In this document: in pieces, positions 63,451-64,000 of the stretch | Numbering within the stretch: the stretch's first letter is position 1 | Layout of the letters: the number at the start of each line of letters is the position of its first letter | From: JAWKOK01 sp963765875 | GTDB taxonomy: Bacteria; Chloroflexota; Anaerolineae; Caldilineales; Caldilineaceae | Assembly (NCBI GenBank): GCA_963765875.1 | Contig: CAVXYK010000001.1 | Coordinates: forward strand, 62,001-126,000 | Length of the DNA stretch: 64,000 nt | Direction of reading: 5' to 3' | Program-made: the position numbers and the translations under genes | Notes under the pieces: generated by a model | The model's input: only the letters and a program-made list of their open reading frames with translations | Database searches by the model: none | Told to the model about the DNA's origin: nothing

Positions 63451-63579
63451 CTAGCGGTTGTGGGTGGTGGGCACCAGTCGACCCACATCTACGATGGTTT
63501 CCAGATCGATGCGCGGGATTGGGGGTCCGGTGAAATCTCGGACAGTTCTCCGACGCTGGATAACATCTTGGGCATCCAT
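63451..63579 (-). pseudogene. Nitroreductase gene, N-terminal part
   Basis: 42 residues: MDAQDVIQRRRTVRDFTGPP, then IPRIDLETIVDVGRLVPTTH and NR before a TAG. This is the usual nitroreductase beginning (RRSIRRF-like flavin-phosphate motif). ATG 63579 has AGGAGCTAGC upstream and follows the dehydrogenase stop by 10 bases, so it was the second gene of an operon. The rest of the protein continues at 57644 on the same strand. Confidence 0.8.
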
Positions 63580-63589
63580 ATGCTAGCTC

Positions 63590-64000
63590 CTATTCTTCTG
63601 ACTTGTTGTTCACTGATTCGTTGATGAATCGGTAGATGGCCGAGAAATCCAAGTCACCTAGCCCTTGGCGGATGGCCATGGCATAGGCCTCCTTGGCCGC
63701 GTTCTCCATCGGCATGGCCACACCGTTTTCATAGGCGGATGTTGCCGCCAATTGCAAGTCCTTCTGCATCCAGCGCAGTGGGAAAGCCGCATCGTATTCC
63801 CCGCTCTCAATGTTCCCGCGCTTGGCCCCGACCACCGGCGCGACGACCGCTGAACCGACCAACGTCTCCAACAGTTGATCCCGCTCAATCCCCATGGACT
63901 GGCCCAGTGCCATGGCTTCGGCAAAGCCGAGCAGCGAGACGCCCAGCAGCATGTTCATAACCATCTTCATGGATACGCCCATGCCCTGCTCACCGACATG
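63590..64000 (-). CDS. 3-hydroxyisobutyrate dehydrogenase-like oxidoreductase, C-terminal part (cut by right edge)
   Basis: 137 codons to the stop; the N-terminal Rossmann domain lies beyond the window. The sequence HVGEQGMGVSMKMVMNMLLG and SLLGFAEAMALGQSMGI is the conserved catalytic region with the Lys of the family (GxGxxxKxxxN), followed by FPLRWMQKDLQLAATSAYEN and the typical end LDFSAIYRFINE. The family oxidises beta-hydroxyacids such as 3-hydroxyisobutyrate or tartronate semialdehyde. It is followed by the nitroreductase N-terminal remnant. Confidence 0.9.
   Translation of the reverse strand, partial: HVGEQGMGVSMKMVMNMLLGVSLLGFAEAMALGQSMGIERDQLLETLVGSAVVAPVVGAKRGNIESGEYDAAFPLRWMQKDLQLAATSAYENGVAMPMENAAKEAYAMAIRQGLGDLDFSAIYRFINESVNNKSEE

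Noticed and set aside
1..64000. Phage or integrative element covering the window
   Set aside because: No integrase, transposase, structural phage gene, relaxase or att-like tRNA was found; evidence is limited to small palindromic elements and local direct repeats.

Overview
The window looks like chromosomal DNA of a free-living, heterotrophic member of the Chloroflexota, probably Anaerolineae/Caldilineales-like. The phylum call is inferred from gene content: fasciclin-repeat lipoprotein, LVIVD-repeat secreted protein, many enolase-superfamily sugar-acid enzymes, a GerW-like protein, and a very long secreted protease ending in a short FLPFVTR-type tail of the kind seen on exported Chloroflexota proteins. 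No rRNA, tRNA, CRISPR array, phage module or intact transposase was seen.

Layout. 0.6-6.6 kb: CIA30-family protein, MFS exporter, mandelate-racemase (MR) family enzyme, luciferase-like oxidoreductase, a possible acetoacetate-decarboxylase-fold protein, VOC protein. 7.1-17 kb: more sugar/sugar-acid genes (BNR_4 remnant, lipoprotein, uronate-dehydrogenase-like epimerase, aldo/keto reductase, a second MR enzyme, DUF4432 epimerase-like protein, a galactonate-dehydratase-like MR enzyme, FAH-family protein) with a GerW pair between. 17.6-20.8 kb: triple-fasciclin lipoprotein and an SDR-DUF2867 protein. 21-24 kb: amidohydrolase plus broken DUF4202 gene, then gene fragments. 24.1-36.3 kb: a minus-strand peptide/amide-type catabolic operon (DUF885 hydrolase, SDR, amidohydrolase, M42 peptidase, AstE-like deacylase, Dpp-type ABC transporter, Gfo/Idh/MocA-SDR fusion), divergent from a GntR/FadR regulator at 36.5 kb with a perfect 22-bp palindrome at its promoter. 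37.7-43.1 kb: Gfo/Idh/MocA oxidoreductase, D-2-hydroxyacid dehydrogenase, VapBC-type toxin-antitoxin pair, MBL-fold hydrolase, HisD-like dehydrogenase. 43.4-47.5 kb: large secreted subtilase with PPC, TIG, DUF11, PKD and cupredoxin regions. 47.9-50.7 kb: DUF805, GNAT and VOC proteins. 50.7-57 kb: three related SDRs (all frameshifted), LtrA, TetR and an aldo/keto reductase. 57.3-64 kb: a nitroreductase gene cut in two by about 5.8 kb carrying an AfsR/SARP-type regulator, an LVIVD protein and a ComM fragment; a 3-hydroxyisobutyrate-dehydrogenase-like gene runs off the right edge.

Two features dominate. First, the region holds many damaged genes: single-base indels, in-frame stops and gene fragments, some of them second copies of genes elsewhere in the window. 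Whether this is true decay or uncorrected long-read error needs raw reads, but fragments, truncations and in-frame stops are hard to explain by indel error alone. Second, intergenic spaces are full of palindromic elements, many built from a short word repeated on both arms (CACAGAT, CACGAAT, GCTGCGT, GGGGATTGG), plus at least two dispersed MITE-like families with several copies here.
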